Of a DNA stretch of 14,272 bases, positions 7,808-14,272 are shown piece by piece (positions within the stretch are counted from its first letter, which is position 1; each line of letters starts with the position of its first letter). Source of the DNA: Verrucomicrobiota bacterium (GTDB taxonomy: Bacteria > Verrucomicrobiota > Verrucomicrobiia > Limisphaerales > J093); contig JARYMD010000064.1 of assembly GCA_029907285.1 (NCBI GenBank), forward strand, positions 1 to 14,272, given 5' to 3'. The translations under genes and the position numbers were made by a program. Below the pieces are notes generated by a model that saw nothing but the letters and a program-made list of their open reading frames with translations, was not told the DNA's origin and ran no database searches.

Positions 7808-8040
7808 CTGTTGACTGGGCCACTGTGCGCGGCACTGCGCTCGCATTTTACGATTACACCTCTGTTTCCAACACGGCCACCATCCACGAAGGCGAGACAA
7901 GCACAACTGTCGAGGTGACAATCACACGAGACACCACGCCGGAATTGACCGAGCAATTCTACGTCCGCCTCAGCAACCCCGTCCGCGCCACTCTCGCAAA
8001 GAAGGCCTACATCGCCGCATGCCCAATCTACGACGATGAC
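7592..8040 (+). other. Calx-beta domain 2, split by the frameshift
   Basis: The N-terminal part is in the first frame (PEISVADYV...VPENTAAEFVVSLSNPS). The C-terminal part is in the -1 frame (GVTVDWATVRGTALAFYDY, IHEGETSTTVEVTITRD, EQFYVRLSNP, PIYDDD). Compared with domain 1 there is an extra hairpin of about 25 residues between LSNPS and VTVDWAT, containing a Cys-Ala-Cys (SDYSCACGENP). The frame is lost inside this insert, between 7777 and 7804. The presence of every Calx-beta landmark on both sides is the main evidence that the two reading frames are one gene. Confidence 0.85.
7777..7804 (+). other. Frameshift junction joining the two halves of the giant gene
   Basis: Only these 28 bases are open in both frames: the downstream frame has TGA at 7774-7776 and the upstream frame has TAA at 7805-7807. 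A Calx-beta domain starts in the upstream frame (ISVADYV...ENTAAEFVVSLSNPS) and ends in the other (VTVDWATVRGTA...LSNP), so a -1 change of register must occur here. One extra base restores continuity; for example GGG instead of GG at 7798-7799 gives ...KPYPGGVTVDWATV. Candidate error sites are the A run at 7776-7779 and the C and G runs at 7790-7799. The heptamer at 7777-7783 (A AAC CCG) formally fits the X XXY YYZ pattern for ribosomal -1 slippage in the correct phase. However, it is not a known efficient site, and I see no strong stem-loop 5-9 bases downstream. Assembly error or true mutation is more likely. Confidence 0.8.
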
Positions 8041-11000
8041 TTCTACCCGGTTGAAGGGATGGTCTTCTACGATACAAACGGCAACGGGTTCCTCGACATC
8101 GGTGAAAACGGCATCGCTGATGTTTTCGTCACAATCACGTCGGAGGAAAACGGTGTCCATAAGCAAACCATGGTCAAAACCGGTAAAGGCGCCAACGCGG
8201 GCAAATACACCGCAAACGTCCCCCTCGGCCAGGTCTCAATCTCCGTCGATGGCACCACCGTCAAATCCCCGTTCCAAGATGAGTCATGGCCGCTGCTCAT
8301 TTTCCCGCTCTTCGGGTCCGGCTCCTACGCCACCACCACAAACAACGAAGTCCAGACAGAAAAGTTTGACGGTGTTTCCGGCATATCCCCATTCACACCC
8401 GTCGGTTACAAAAACAGCTTCAGTTTCACTCTCCCGGAAAAAGCCAAAGCCGTAGGCCGGGGGGGCACCGACGACACAATCTTCGGCGGCCCCGGCAACG
8501 ACACAATTGACGCCGGCGCAGGCGATGACCACGTCATCGGCGGTCACTGGCAAACCGCCACCGATTCCGCCATGCCGGTCAACAAAACCGCTTACGACGC
8601 AACCGTCGTAACTGTCACCAAAAGCACCGATCTGCACGCGGTCTATGGCCTGCCAGCCGGAACTCAGCTCCACCCCATTTACGACAACGGCCCCATCTTT
8701 TCTGTCACGCCACAGTTGTTCCCGGGCTCAATCAGCGGCGAAATCTGGCTCGATAAAAACGGCAACAACGTTCAGAACCTTGGTGACACCCTCTTCACAG
8801 AAGGCGTGCTTGTTGTCCTGCCCGACGAAGCCGGCAACCCCGTCAACGCTGTCTTCTCCACCGACGGCAAATATTCGTTCACAAACCTCTTCGTGGACGC
8901 CGACCATCCAACTGCAGAAACCAAATACGTCGTTCAGTTCGAGCTTCCCGATGGCTACACGTTCGTCGAACCCAACCAGGGAGACCTTGATCCTAACAAA
9001 GACACTACCGGCACCGACAGCGACGCCGAATTCGTCAATCGCACCCGTGCAATCGCAATCAGCGCAGCTTCCCCAACAAAATCGTCAATCGACGCCGGCG
9101 TCATCCCGACCAGTGTTCTGACCCTTGGCAGCACCTACCAGTTCAGCCGTGGCACATACAGCGTCTCAGAAGTGAAACCGGGATACGTCGAAATCATCGT
9201 CACCCGCAAAGATACTTCCGTCCCCGGCGTCGTCGTCGTCAAGACCCACGACGGCACAGGACCCAACGGCGCAAAATCATCGCCCGACACCACCCGCAAC
9301 TACGAAGCCACAACCGCAATCCTCGTCTTCGACGTCGGTGAACAGGTCAAAACTCTCCGCATACCAGTCTTCAATCGACACCTTGGATTCACCGAATTCA
9401 GGTATTTCACGCTCACTCTGAACGATGCCACAGGCAGACCCCACGACTCCGCCACCGTGTATATCGTCGGCGAGGCAAACCCGACCGTCACAGACGACGA
9501 CAACATCCAGGGCGGCGCCGACTGGGACATCATCCTTGGCGACTCTGGCAATATCCCCGGCTACGCAGTCGTCGCTGAATACGCCGACATCGGACTCCCC
9601 GCCAAGCTCGGCCACATCCGCCTCTTCGGTGGCCCTGGCAATGACACCATCGACGCCGCCATCGGCGCGGATTACATCGACGGCCAGTTGGGCGACGATG
9701 TCCTCGCCGGCGGCGACGGAGTCGATATCGTGATCGGCAGCCTCGGCGACGACAGAATCACAGTCGGCCAGGGCGACGATGATATCCGCGGCGATCACGG
9801 AAAAGATACCGTCATTTCCGTCCGCAGTGTCCCGGGCATCGTCTTGTCCCCAACGTCCCTTGTTCATCAGCAAATCCAGCTCGGGTCATACGTTACACTT
9901 AACGAACACATTCTCCACGACGCCTTCGAAGTGGCAGAGCTCACCGGCGACAGCCAGGCCAACCGGTTCGAACTCAAGAACTGGACCGCCACAGCTTTCA
10001 TCGCCGGCTCAGGCGGCACAGACACGCTCGTCGCTGAAAGCGACACCGACATGATCCTCAAAGACGCGTCCATCTACGAAAAGATTGTATTCGCCCTCCT
10101 CTATGGTTTCAGAAAAGACGCCTCGATAAACCTGGCAACAGGCGTCACTTACCACCTCAGCTCCCTCGAGAATGTCATCCTTGCCGGCGGTCCAGCCTCC
10201 AACACCATCGACGCCGCAGGTTATTCCCGGCCCGTAACGTTCGTCGCAACCCCGGGCAATGACACCTACATCGGCGGTTCAAGCAACGATACATTCAAGT
10301 TCATCGCAGATTCACCCCTCGATACCATCACCGTCACCGGAAACGGAGGCGCCGACACTCTCGATTTCACCGCCACCGCCACCGCGCTCATCGTCCACCT
10401 TGACACCATCAATTCCACTCAAAACGTCAACGGCAACCTCACCCTCATACTCAAAGATTACATCGAAAACGTCACAGGCGGCTCTGGCAATGACAAACTC
10501 TACGGCAACGCCCTCGATAATGTCCTGATAGGCGGACCCGGCGATGACCTGCTCGCAGGCGGCCCCGGCAGCGAAACTTATGTTTTCGATGCTGACATTG
10601 CATGGGGCATGGAAACCATCGTCGAGAATATGTCTGATCCGGGAACCGATGTCCTCGATTTCTCGCCCACAACCGGCCAGCAAATCAACCTCAACATGGG
10701 CATTCTCGACGTTTTCCAAGTCGTCAGCCCTAACCTCCAACTCAAGCTTGTCGGCGAAGGCATAGAGGAGGTCTTCGGAGGCGCACTCGACGACATCATC
10801 CGTGGCAACGGCAACAACATCCTCCACGGCGGACCCGGTAACGATCTCCTCGACGGCAAAAACGGTGACGATCTCCTCGACGGCGGCCCCGGCAATGACA
10901 TCCTCCTCGGCGGCGAGGGCACAGACAGAATCGACGAATCCGCAAACGCCAGTTTCACCCTCACAAACAAAAAGCTCACCCGCGGAACCGAAGAAGACAC

Positions 11001-13266
11001 ACTCGACAGCATCGAAATCGCCAATCTGACAGGCGGTGCCGGAGCAAATTCTTTCACCCTCACGGGCTGGACCGGCACCGGCTCCATCAATGGCGCGGGA
11101 GGAATTGACACCATCGTCTGGGAAGCCGACGCCAATTTCATTCTCACTGACACCTCCATAAAAGTGACCATTGGCGCCACCTCAACGTCCATGACCCTGT
11201 CTTCAGTCGAGCGCGCAACTCTCGTTGGCGGCCAAAGCGCCAACACCCTGATCGCATCCGACTTCTCCGGTCGAGCCACACTCATCGGCAACGAGGGCTA
11301 TGATACCCTGGTCGGCGGTTCCGGCGCAGACATCCTCCGCGGCGGCCCGGGCAATGACACACTCACCGGCAACCGCGGCAACGACATCCTCGACGGCGGC
11401 GCCGGCGATAACTCGATCTCTGAAGACCTCTCCGCCGCCACATGGAACGTCAGTTTCGTCCTCCAAAACAACCTCCTCTTCATCACTCAACACGATCCAA
11501 CACCGTTCCCAACTGATGACTCAATCACCGAGGTCGATGCGCTGATCGGAATCGACACCGCCAGCATCATCGGCAGCTCCCAAAACGACAGTTTCGATGT
11601 CAGCGGATGGACCGCCGGTTCCCTTGTCATTCAAGCCGCCGGAGGCACCGACACAGTTAAACTTAACATCCCAGCCCCCATAGACCCCACTCAACACGGC
11701 AGCTCTGCAACCATCACCAATTCCGGTGTCACATTCACCAACAGCCAGAGCTTGATCTTCTTCGACTCCGTCGAACAGGCCGTCATCACCGGCACCGCCC
11801 ACGATGACACCATCGATGCTTCGGCCTTCACAGGCGCCGCATGGATTTACGGCAAAGCCGGCAACGACATCATCATCCCCGGCCCCGGCGCCAACTGGCT
11901 CGAAGGCGGCGACGGCAATGACCTCTTTATCTTCCTCCAAGACGGCCGGGCAGGACTGGACATCAACGTGGTTATAGGAGGCAACTCAGACGGCTCCGAC
12001 AACGGCATCGATACCTTGGATTTGTCTGCGTTCTCTCTCGGCGTGACAATCGACCTCAGCATCCTTGGCGCCACGCAAACCGCCGCTACAAATGAGTTGC
12101 ACCTCTATTTCGTCCTCCCGGATATCGAAAACGTAATCGGTGGCGCGGGCGACGACATTCTCCTCGGCAATGACCTCGACAACACGTCTACCGGCGGGCC
12201 GGGCCAGAACTTCATCCACGGCGCCGGCGGCACAAACACTATCGTTGAAACCGCCGACGCCGACTTCACACTCAGCGACACCGAAATCACCATCGCAGGC
12301 GTCTCGACAACCCTTGTCAGCATCCAAAAGGCTCTCCTGACCGGCAGTTCATCCGATAACACCATCGATGCTTCAGGTTTCACCGGCCAAACAACGTTGA
12401 TCGGCCTCGGCGGCAATGACACCCTCATCGGCGGCGCAGACGACGACATCCTCAGCGGCAACGCAGGAAATGATGTTTACCAATTCGACGCCGACGAATC
12501 CCTCGGCGCGGATTTCATCCTTGAATCCCCCGGCGTCGCCTTCGGATCTGACACGCTCGACTTTTCACCCACTACAACCTCCGGCGTGACCGTCGATCTC
12601 TCACTCACCACCCAACAGACTGTCCATCCAACAAATCTCAAGCTGACCCTCTCAGACCCGGATTCAATCGAACGGTTGATCGGAACAGCCAACGCAGACG
12701 TTCTGATCGGCAACACCGCCAATAACATCTTCGTCGGCGGACTCGGAGATGACCTTATAATCGGCAACGGCGGCGACGATACCGTCTGGGAAACACGCGA
12801 CGCCAATTTCAAACTCACCGACGCCTCGCTCCATATCGATGCCGAATCCGACACACTGATTGACATCCACAACGCCATTTTGTTCGGCGGCAATTCAAAC
12901 AATATCATCGACGCCACCGAGTTCTCAGGCGTTGCATGGCTCTTCGGTATGGACGGCAACGACACGCTCTACGGCGGCAGCGGCAATGACACTCTGGTCG
13001 GCGGCAACGGCGACGATACACTCCGCGGCAATGGCGGCAACGACTACCTCAGTGGCGGCCGCGGCAACGATTCTTACATCTTCGACCTCGGCTTCCCTCA
13101 GGGCGAGGATACCCTCCTCGAGTTGCCCGCGGAAGGTTATGCTGACACTCTCGTCGGCATCGGACCCAGCGGCCTGGTTGTGGACCTCCACAACGCAGGC
13201 GAACAGAATTTCCCCAACCTCAAACTGACACTCTTGCTCCCATCCACAGTCGAGTTCTCTTTCTAA
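7825..13266 (+). CDS. Giant RTX/SdrD-B/Calx-beta surface protein, C-terminal part (separated by frameshift)
   Basis: This frame is open from 7777, just after an in-frame TGA at 7774-7776, to TAA at 13264-13266. The first possible start is GTG at 7825, but it lies within a Calx-beta domain (GVTVDWATVRGTALAFYDY spans it) and has no ribosome binding site, so an independent start is unlikely. It should be read as the continuation of the upstream frame. Order: rest of Calx-beta 2 (to 8040); SdrD-B-like domain (8041-8454); short RTX block (8455-8550); SdrD-B-like domain (8722-9111); Calx-beta 3 (9112-9501); RTX block (9502-9810); then an array of composite RTX repeats to the stop. It ends with STVEFSF exactly where earlier repeats continue IENVIGGxGDD. 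A type I secretion signal can end in an acidic residue followed by hydrophobic residues, and VEFSF is compatible with that, but this is weak. No PEP-CTERM or LPxTG-type anchor is visible. Confidence 0.85.
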   Translation: MRGTALAFYDYTSVSNTATIHEGETSTTVEVTITRDTTPELTEQFYVRLSNPVRATLAKKAYIAACPIYDDDFYPVEGMVFYDTNGNGFLDIGENGIADVFVTITSEENGVHKQTMVKTGKGANAGKYTANVPLGQVSISVDGTTVKSPFQDESWPLLIFPLFGSGSYATTTNNEVQTEKFDGVSGISPFTPVGYKNSFSFTLPEKAKAVGRGGTDDTIFGGPGNDTIDAGAGDDHVIGGHWQTATDSAMPVNKTAYDATVVTVTKSTDLHAVYGLPAGTQLHPIYDNGPIFSVTPQLFPGSISGEIWLDKNGNNVQNLGDTLFTEGVLVVLPDEAGNPVNAVFSTDGKYSFTNLFVDADHPTAETKYVVQFELPDGYTFVEPNQGDLDPNKDTTGTDSDAEFVNRTRAIAISAASPTKSSIDAGVIPTSVLTLGSTYQFSRGTYSVSEVKPGYVEIIVTRKDTSVPGVVVVKTHDGTGPNGAKSSPDTTRNYEATTAILVFDVGEQVKTLRIPVFNRHLGFTEFRYFTLTLNDATGRPHDSATVYIVGEANPTVTDDDNIQGGADWDIILGDSGNIPGYAVVAEYADIGLPAKLGHIRLFGGPGNDTIDAAIGADYIDGQLGDDVLAGGDGVDIVIGSLGDDRITVGQGDDDIRGDHGKDTVISVRSVPGIVLSPTSLVHQQIQLGSYVTLNEHILHDAFEVAELTGDSQANRFELKNWTATAFIAGSGGTDTLVAESDTDMILKDASIYEKIVFALLYGFRKDASINLATGVTYHLSSLENVILAGGPASNTIDAAGYSRPVTFVATPGNDTYIGGSSNDTFKFIADSPLDTITVTGNGGADTLDFTATATALIVHLDTINSTQNVNGNLTLILKDYIENVTGGSGNDKLYGNALDNVLIGGPGDDLLAGGPGSETYVFDADIAWGMETIVENMSDPGTDVLDFSPTTGQQINLNMGILDVFQVVSPNLQLKLVGEGIEEVFGGALDDIIRGNGNNILHGGPGNDLLDGKNGDDLLDGGPGNDILLGGEGTDRIDESANASFTLTNKKLTRGTEEDTLDSIEIANLTGGAGANSFTLTGWTGTGSINGAGGIDTIVWEADANFILTDTSIKVTIGATSTSMTLSSVERATLVGGQSANTLIASDFSGRATLIGNEGYDTLVGGSGADILRGGPGNDTLTGNRGNDILDGGAGDNSISEDLSAATWNVSFVLQNNLLFITQHDPTPFPTDDSITEVDALIGIDTASIIGSSQNDSFDVSGWTAGSLVIQAAGGTDTVKLNIPAPIDPTQHGSSATITNSGVTFTNSQSLIFFDSVEQAVITGTAHDDTIDASAFTGAAWIYGKAGNDIIIPGPGANWLEGGDGNDLFIFLQDGRAGLDINVVIGGNSDGSDNGIDTLDLSAFSLGVTIDLSILGATQTAATNELHLYFVLPDIENVIGGAGDDILLGNDLDNTSTGGPGQNFIHGAGGTNTIVETADADFTLSDTEITIAGVSTTLVSIQKALLTGSSSDNTIDASGFTGQTTLIGLGGNDTLIGGADDDILSGNAGNDVYQFDADESLGADFILESPGVAFGSDTLDFSPTTTSGVTVDLSLTTQQTVHPTNLKLTLSDPDSIERLIGTANADVLIGNTANNIFVGGLGDDLIIGNGGDDTVWETRDANFKLTDASLHIDAESDTLIDIHNAILFGGNSNNIIDATEFSGVAWLFGMDGNDTLYGGSGNDTLVGGNGDDTLRGNGGNDYLSGGRGNDSYIFDLGFPQGEDTLLELPAEGYADTLVGIGPSGLVVDLHNAGEQNFPNLKLTLLLPSTVEFSF
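8041..8454 (+). other. SdrD-B-like domain 2
   Basis: Opens VEGMVFYDTNGNGFLDIGEN, with the Asp/Asn/Gly calcium loop, then GIADVFVTIT and a strand ending NAGKYTANVPLGQVSISVDG. The tail (about 8290-8454) is a Thr/Ser-rich stretch ending FSFTLPEKAKAVG, after which RTX units begin. The loop match is good; the C-terminal half is more diverged than in domain 1. Confidence 0.75.
8455..8550 (+). repeat. Short RTX repeat block 3
   Basis: Units GGTDDTIFGGPGNDTIDAGA and GDDHVIGG are present. The block starts over a run of seven G residues at 8459-8465. It is followed by about 170 bases (8551-8721) encoding a non-RTX beta segment (HWQTATDSAMPVNKTAYDAT onward) before the next SdrD-B-like domain. Three units would form only a very short beta-roll. 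Confidence 0.8.
8459..8465 (+). repeat. Seven-G homopolymer tract within the coding region
   Basis: The codons are GGC CGG GGG GGC ACC. This is the longest G run I noticed in the window. Such tracts are prone to slippage in replication and to sequencing error, and a one-base change here would truncate the protein just after the second SdrD-B-like domain. In the sequence given the frame is intact across it. Confidence 0.9.
8722..9111 (+). other. SdrD-B-like domain 3
   Basis: Opens PGSISGEIWLDKNGNNVQNL with the calcium loop, then GVLVVLPDEAGN, a strand-turn STDGKYSFTNL, and YVVQFELPDGYTFVEPNQGD. The tail DTTGTDSDAEFVNRTRAIAI...SIDAGV has the TDSDA...DAGV layout typical of the family. This is the best SdrD-B match of the three, with both ends clear. 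Confidence 0.85.
9112..9501 (+). other. Calx-beta-like domain 3
   Basis: Begins LTLGSTYQFSRGTYSVSEVK, with SVSE in place of the usual VxEG, then YVEIIVTRKD. Later come NYEATTAILVFDVGEQVKTL, RIPVFNRHLGFTEFRYFTLT and LNDATG, closing with TVTDDD. The pattern of domain 1 is kept (F-x-x-GE-x-x-K, FTLxLxxxxG, terminal DDD), though the central DYxxxSG motif is altered (TTRNYEATTA). Confidence 0.75.
9502..9810 (+). repeat. RTX repeat block 4
   Basis: Units include GGADWDIILGDSG, GGPGNDTIDAAIGADYIDG, GDDVLAGGDGVDIVIG and SLGDDRITVGQGDDDIRGDH. A non-RTX insert of about 25 residues (NIPGYAVVAEYADIGLPAKL) sits near the start. The block ends with KDTVISVRSVPG, leading into the composite repeat array. Confidence 0.85.
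9931..13266 (+). repeat. C-terminal array of composite RTX repeats with a period of about 545-565 bases
   Basis: A composite unit recurs: NTIDASGFTG-like strand, RTX units, YxFDAD, DTLDFSPTT with VDLS, NLxLTLxxPDxIENVIGG, more RTX units, then ETADADFTLSD and a SIxxAxLTG strand leading to the next NTIDAS. The NTIDAS-like landmark lies near 10201, 11242, 11806, 12358 and 12901. The last spacings are about 564, 552 and 543 bases; the first gap (about 1,040) holds roughly two more diverged units. The E-x-x-D-A-x-F-x-L-T-D motif is seen at 10036, 10936, 11122, 12247 and 12790. The copies are diverged at DNA level, so this is an old protein repeat rather than a recent DNA duplication. The final copy stops early. 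Related units are common in large RTX proteins; a long beta-roll rod is the likely fold. Confidence 0.8.
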
Positions 13267-13346
13267 ATGTGGCCTATGACTGACACCATCCCACTTCCAA
13301 CACTGCAATCGAATCAATGCGCCGCGCAAAGCGGTTAAGCCGGCCT
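13267..13346. other. Short intergenic gap
   Basis: Eighty bases separate the stop of the giant gene from the start of the next. I see no clear -35/-10 pair, no Shine-Dalgarno sequence before 13347, and no good terminator. The only hairpin is a 4-base-pair stem (CCGC/GCGG, 13322-13334) without a T run. Readthrough from the giant gene is therefore possible, which would make the two genes an operon. Confidence 0.5.
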
Positions 13347-14272
13347 ATGAAAGCTAAGCACAAATTCCTTTTCGCGGCAGTGCAATTCCCACCGCTCTTG
13401 GCAGCAGGCATCGCGTTGCTCCTGCCCAACACTGGACTCACGCAAACCCAGCCGCTCGACTTCGGCGACGCCCCATCTCCCTACCCAACCACACTCAGAG
13501 AAAATGGCGCTTACCACATGATCGCAGGCCCCAAACTCGGGTCCTTGGTCGATTCAGAAAGAGATGGTCAACCTTCCGCTGCAGCCGGTGGCGACGACAA
13601 GAACCCAGTTGGTGCCGCCAATGACGAAGACGGCGTCGTTTTTCCCGCCCCACTTATTGCTGGCCGCACCGCAACCGTTCAGGTAACCGCTTCGCGCGCC
13701 GGCCGTTTGTACGCATGGATCGACTTCAACCGAAACGGTTCATGGGCTGATCCCGGCGAAAAAATCTTCGCAGGCACCGCCCTCGTCTCAGGACCCAATA
13801 CGCTCACGTTTAACGTCCCACAAAACGCTGTCACCGGCAGAACCTACTCGCGTTGGCGATTCACTGTTCAGGGCCCTGACCTCGACTCCGTCGGCTTTGC
13901 CCCGGATGGCCAGGTCGAAGATCACCTTGTCCCAATTATCCATGACCGTGAACGGTGTGATCTTGGATGCATCGGCCGCGAGTTCTGGCCCGCATTCCCC
14001 GGCAATTACGCCCCAGACCGGGCAAACCCGCCTCAACTCAACCTCCATGTCCACGGTCTCCCCGGCACAACCGGCAAGGCAACCATCGATTCTCTTGGAT
14101 TCAGCACAAACTTCACCATTCCCGCCGGCAGGCTCGCCGTTGTTCAACTCCCACGCCGGGCCGAACTCGGCGATTCCAACGACGAGATTACCAAGAAAGG
14201 CGTCTATCTGATCGCATCGGACGACGTCGGTGTCACTGCGTTCAACCACGCCCGTTACACCACCGACAGCTA
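13347..14272 (+). CDS. Secreted GEVED / IgGFc-binding-like surface protein (3' incomplete)
   Basis: The frame runs off the right edge after 308 codons. Residues 1-34 (MKAKHKFLFA..., then a hydrophobic core LLAAGIALLL) look like a Sec signal peptide, so the protein is probably exported. Residues about 37-197 form a GEVED domain: LDFGDAPSPYPTT, the GDD and NDEDGV acidic segment, YAWIDFNRNGSWADPGEKIF, and the signature DGQVEDHLVPI in place of the usual GEVEDY. Residues about 208-308 match the N-terminal domain of IgGFc-binding-type proteins: GREFWPAFPGNY, PPQLNLHVHGLPGTTGKATI, KKGVYLIASDDVGVTAFN, ARYTTDS. Such proteins are extracellular, probably adhesive; a ligand cannot be named. An in-frame ATG at 13317 would add ten residues (MRRAKRLSRP). 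I chose 13347 because it gives a normal-length signal peptide, but neither start has a ribosome binding site. Confidence 0.87.
   Translation, partial: MKAKHKFLFAAVQFPPLLAAGIALLLPNTGLTQTQPLDFGDAPSPYPTTLRENGAYHMIAGPKLGSLVDSERDGQPSAAAGGDDKNPVGAANDEDGVVFPAPLIAGRTATVQVTASRAGRLYAWIDFNRNGSWADPGEKIFAGTALVSGPNTLTFNVPQNAVTGRTYSRWRFTVQGPDLDSVGFAPDGQVEDHLVPIIHDRERCDLGCIGREFWPAFPGNYAPDRANPPQLNLHVHGLPGTTGKATIDSLGFSTNFTIPAGRLAVVQLPRRAELGDSNDEITKKGVYLIASDDVGVTAFNHARYTTDS

Noticed and set aside
7777..7850. Programmed -1 ribosomal frameshift signal
   Set aside because: The heptamer A AAC CCG fits the formal pattern, but it is not an efficient type. The only nearby hairpin I saw (GCGC stem at 7827-7840) is too short and too far downstream. 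Kept only as a low-probability alternative in the frameshift finding.
13322..13336. Hairpin CCGC-GCAAA-GCGG as a terminator
   Set aside because: The stem has only four base pairs and is not followed by a T run. It also lies between the two possible start codons of the downstream gene.
13788..14249. Antisense open frame over the GEVED gene
   Set aside because: It is codon-aligned with the sense frame, which has clear GEVED and IgGFc-binding-like motifs; the antisense product shows none.

Overview
The window is almost entirely coding on the + strand. It looks like accessory cell-surface DNA from a GC-rich bacterium, most likely Verrucomicrobiota (Pedosphaera/Limisphaerales-like) or Planctomycetota. 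That guess rests on four things: very large RTX/SdrD-B/Calx-beta mosaic proteins, a GEVED plus IgGFc-binding-type neighbour, a strong preference for C-ending codons, and no clear Shine-Dalgarno sequences. There is no 16S rRNA or other marker, so the assignment is an inference.

Layout. Bases 2-7807 are the 5' (N-terminal) part, open at the left edge, of a giant calcium-binding surface or secreted protein. Its first half (about 2-5730) alternates helical linker modules, beta-rich modules and two EF-hand-like loops. It then runs into a dense RTX block (5915-6840), an SdrD-B-like domain (6866-7213), one Calx-beta domain (7220-7591) and the start of a second. In the middle of this second Calx-beta domain the frame is lost, in a 28-base overlap at 7777-7804. 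The rest of that domain continues one frame back (-1 direction) and stays open to 13266. This second half carries two more SdrD-B-like domains, a third Calx-beta domain, more RTX blocks, and a C-terminal array of composite repeats of about 545-565 bases. The last composite repeat is cut off in mid-motif by the stop codon. With the frame repaired, the two halves form one protein of more than 4,400 residues within the window, and its N-terminus lies outside.

After an 80-base gap with no convincing regulatory signal, a third reading frame (13347 to the right edge, incomplete) encodes a secreted protein. It has a signal peptide, a GEVED domain and the beginning of an IgGFc-binding-protein N-terminal-like domain. 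This gene and the giant gene point the same way and both look like extracellular adhesion or matrix components. They may be a co-expressed surface module, but the window holds no secretion genes, transporter or regulator to confirm it.

The most noteworthy points are the frameshift inside a recognisable domain, a set of internal repeat families in the first half that I cannot assign to a named domain, and the abrupt end of the C-terminal array. I see no mobile elements, RNA genes or CRISPR arrays.
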